Assembly: GCF_015209965.1 (NCBI RefSeq)
Contig: NZ_MU158689.1
Span: 2,195,667-2,259,666, forward strand
From: Sphingobacterium pedocola
GTDB taxonomy: Bacteria; Bacteroidota; Bacteroidia; Sphingobacteriales; Sphingobacteriaceae
DNA length: 64,000 nt
Direction of reading: 5' to 3'
The notes below the pieces were generated by a model. It ran no database searches, was not told where the DNA came from, and saw only the letters and a list, made by a program, of their open reading frames with translations. This document shows, in pieces, positions 62,476 to 64,000 of this stretch (position 1 is the first letter of the stretch; each line of letters begins with the position of its first letter). The translations under genes were made by a program, and so were the position numbers.

Positions 62476-64000
62476 TGAAATACAAAAAAACAATTGGTTA
62501 CAAAGATGCTAGAGTTCTTCTATCCGATATATTACCCTACGAAGTTCCACCATTTTTCAGCAATAGGAAATTCTACGATTTTGTGGTTGAAAATGATATT
62601 CATATTGATGGAGAGAAGCTAAAATTTAAGCGTAATATACCTACAGAAGCATTAAACATAATATTAATTTTGTTCGGTTTTGATTTTAAAAATTACACTT
62701 TAAATCCAGATAATCCAACTGACAGCCACCAATTTTTAAAAATATCTCCAAAACAAAATCAAACTATACCTTTTGACTTCAAAATATCACATAAAGACAC
62801 TGATTATAGGAAACTATTTGTTATGCATCCTATCAATCAACTTGAAGTAGTGAACTTTTATAAAAAATACAACTCTACAATACTTTACTATACCTCACGT
62901 TCCAACTTTTCTCTTCGCAAACCTCATCGAATCGCATCTTTAAGATACTTTAAAAACACCATTAAGCCACAAAAAGGAAAAGCTGAAGAATTTATTGAAT
63001 TAAATAAAAAAGAATATAGAAGTCTTAAAACTTATTTTTCATATGAAAAATATAGCAACATATATAGATACTATGAATCTTATGATTTCCAAAAGGCTGA
63101 GAAAAAATTCAGTCATTTACTAAAATTTGATATTTCAAGATGTTTTGACAGTATTTACACCCACTCAATTGTGTGGGCCACAATCAACAAAAAAGCATCT
63201 AAAGACAATTTGAATCAAACTGCAAAAAGTACATTTGGACATCACTTTGATGAACTAATGCAAAAACATAATTACAATGAGACAAATGGAATTATAATTG
63301 GTCCAGAGCTATCTAGAATATTTGCAGAAATCATACTGCAAAAAGTGGATCAGAATGTAGAAAAAATATTGGAGAAATCAAATTTAAAAAATGGAGAGGA
63401 CTTTGAAATTACTAGATATGTGGATGATTATTTTGTGTATACAAATGATGCTATCAATAGAGACCTGATAATAGCTTCGTTTAAAAAAGAATTACAAACC
63501 TACAATCTTTATTTCAATGAATCTAAAACCATTGAATACACCAAGCCAATCATTACAGAAATCACTATTGCTAAAGAGGAAATAAAAAAACTGCTAAATG
63601 AATCAGCTATCTTCTTATTAAGTGATGAAAAAGCACAAATAAAAAAACACTACCTTGCGAAAGACATTATAACAAATTACAAAAGCATTTTAAAAAGCAC
63701 AAATACAAGCTACAAGGATCTACAAAACTATTTTTTGGCAAGTATCTTCCGCAATTTACGTAAGTTGTTTAAAGAAATTTCTACTGATCAAAATAGGTTA
63801 ATAAAGCTGCAGAAGGATTTGTATAATGATAATTCAAACAACGAACTAAAGCTTAAATATTCTGAGTTATTTAGAGAGTTAAATAAGCGTCATAAAAGTC
63901 TTAAGAAAAAATTAGTAGAAATCATTGAGCTTTCATTCTTTATTTACACTGTACTACCTAGAGTATCTTATGCTATCAAACTAAGCCAAATATTAATAAC
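62475..64000 (+). CDS. drt3b: Second reverse transcriptase, Drt3b-like (3' end beyond window)
   Basis: Open from the ATG at 62475, which shares a base with the previous stop (TAATG), to the end of the window: 508 codons with no stop, so it is partial. The N-terminus holds the LLSDILPYEVPPFFSN motif (Glu23) seen in several unknown-group defence RTs. Motif A is KFDISRCFDSIYTHS (Asp219), then GIIIGPELSRIFAEI, and the active site is YVDD (315-318). A long, Lys-rich helical region follows (about 370-508). Order and motifs fit the UG8-type Drt3b partner of DRT3. Confidence 0.82.
   Translation, partial: MKYKKTIGYKDARVLLSDILPYEVPPFFSNRKFYDFVVENDIHIDGEKLKFKRNIPTEALNIILILFGFDFKNYTLNPDNPTDSHQFLKISPKQNQTIPFDFKISHKDTDYRKLFVMHPINQLEVVNFYKKYNSTILYYTSRSNFSLRKPHRIASLRYFKNTIKPQKGKAEEFIELNKKEYRSLKTYFSYEKYSNIYRYYESYDFQKAEKKFSHLLKFDISRCFDSIYTHSIVWATINKKASKDNLNQTAKSTFGHHFDELMQKHNYNETNGIIIGPELSRIFAEIILQKVDQNVEKILEKSNLKNGEDFEITRYVDDYFVYTNDAINRDLIIASFKKELQTYNLYFNESKTIEYTKPIITEITIAKEEIKKLLNESAIFLLSDEKAQIKKHYLAKDIITNYKSILKSTNTSYKDLQNYFLASIFRNLRKLFKEISTDQNRLIKLQKDLYNDNSNNELKLKYSELFRELNKRHKSLKKKLVEIIELSFFIYTVLPRVSYAIKLSQILI

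Noticed and set aside
60970-64000. Retron, group II intron or diversity-generating retroelement
   Set aside because: Two RTs lie side by side, with no maturase or endonuclease domain, no recognisable msr/msd next to the RT, no template/variable repeat pair and no accessory variability gene.

Overview
The window looks like chromosomal DNA of a Bacteroidota bacterium of the Sphingobacteriaceae type. Supporting this are a SusC/SusD pair, TonB-dependent receptors with carboxypeptidase-like and STN domains, an ECF sigma/FecR pair, a type IX secretion (T9SS) B-type sorted surface protein with a PorP/SprF partner, many small lipoproteins, DUF4374 and DUF6157 proteins, and promoters of the Bacteroidota form (TTG, about 19-20 bases, then TAnnTTTG). 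No rRNA, tRNA, CRISPR array, integrase or transposase was found.

Layout. 1-61 is the tail of a plus-strand gene. 121-4343 (minus) holds an acetyl-xylan-esterase-like hydrolase and a NEW3 protein/ABC ATPase/ABC permease operon. 4759-6708 carries an MBL-fold hydrolase, an HxlR regulator and a divergent nitroreductase. 7056-17039 (minus) is a surface-display module: a hybrid-type sensor kinase, a NarL-type regulator, a 1778-residue BspA/MBG-repeat adhesin with a T9SS sorting domain, and a PorP/SprF protein. 17207-22185 (plus) holds three lipoproteins followed by a TPR sensor kinase and its response regulator. 22270-23906 is a LysR regulator with a divergent MdaB-type quinone reductase. 23987-28352 (minus) is a sigma/FecR/TonB-receptor unit. 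28496-36708 combines an alpha/beta hydrolase with an iron-uptake-like group: DUF3325-like, DUF3649-like and PepSY membrane proteins, a PchR-like AraC regulator, a TonB receptor and a DUF4374 lipoprotein.

From 37038 to 52260 the content is accessory: WG-repeat and other lipoproteins, a DUF6157 protein, a DUF4870-type membrane protein, three tandem IPT/TIG lipoproteins, and a small phage-like cassette with a DUF5675 protein, two tiny membrane proteins and a 253-residue protein. Decayed pieces of that cassette lie about 5 kb away. A LytTR membrane regulator, a Crp-like regulator and a small two-cysteine protein follow. 52324-58203 (minus) is a SusC-SusD-TlpA operon.

The most interesting part is the right edge. 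After about 58.6 kb the DNA becomes visibly AT-rich and carries an XRE repressor gene with two dyad operators, a two-TM potassium-channel-like protein, and two adjacent reverse transcriptases (60970-62475, and 62475 running off the window). The pair matches the layout of a DRT3 antiphage system (Drt3a + Drt3b). The linked channel gene, the operator array and two strongly structured non-coding stretches suggest a regulated, possibly extended version of that system. Dispersed REP-like palindromes sit in several intergenic spaces.
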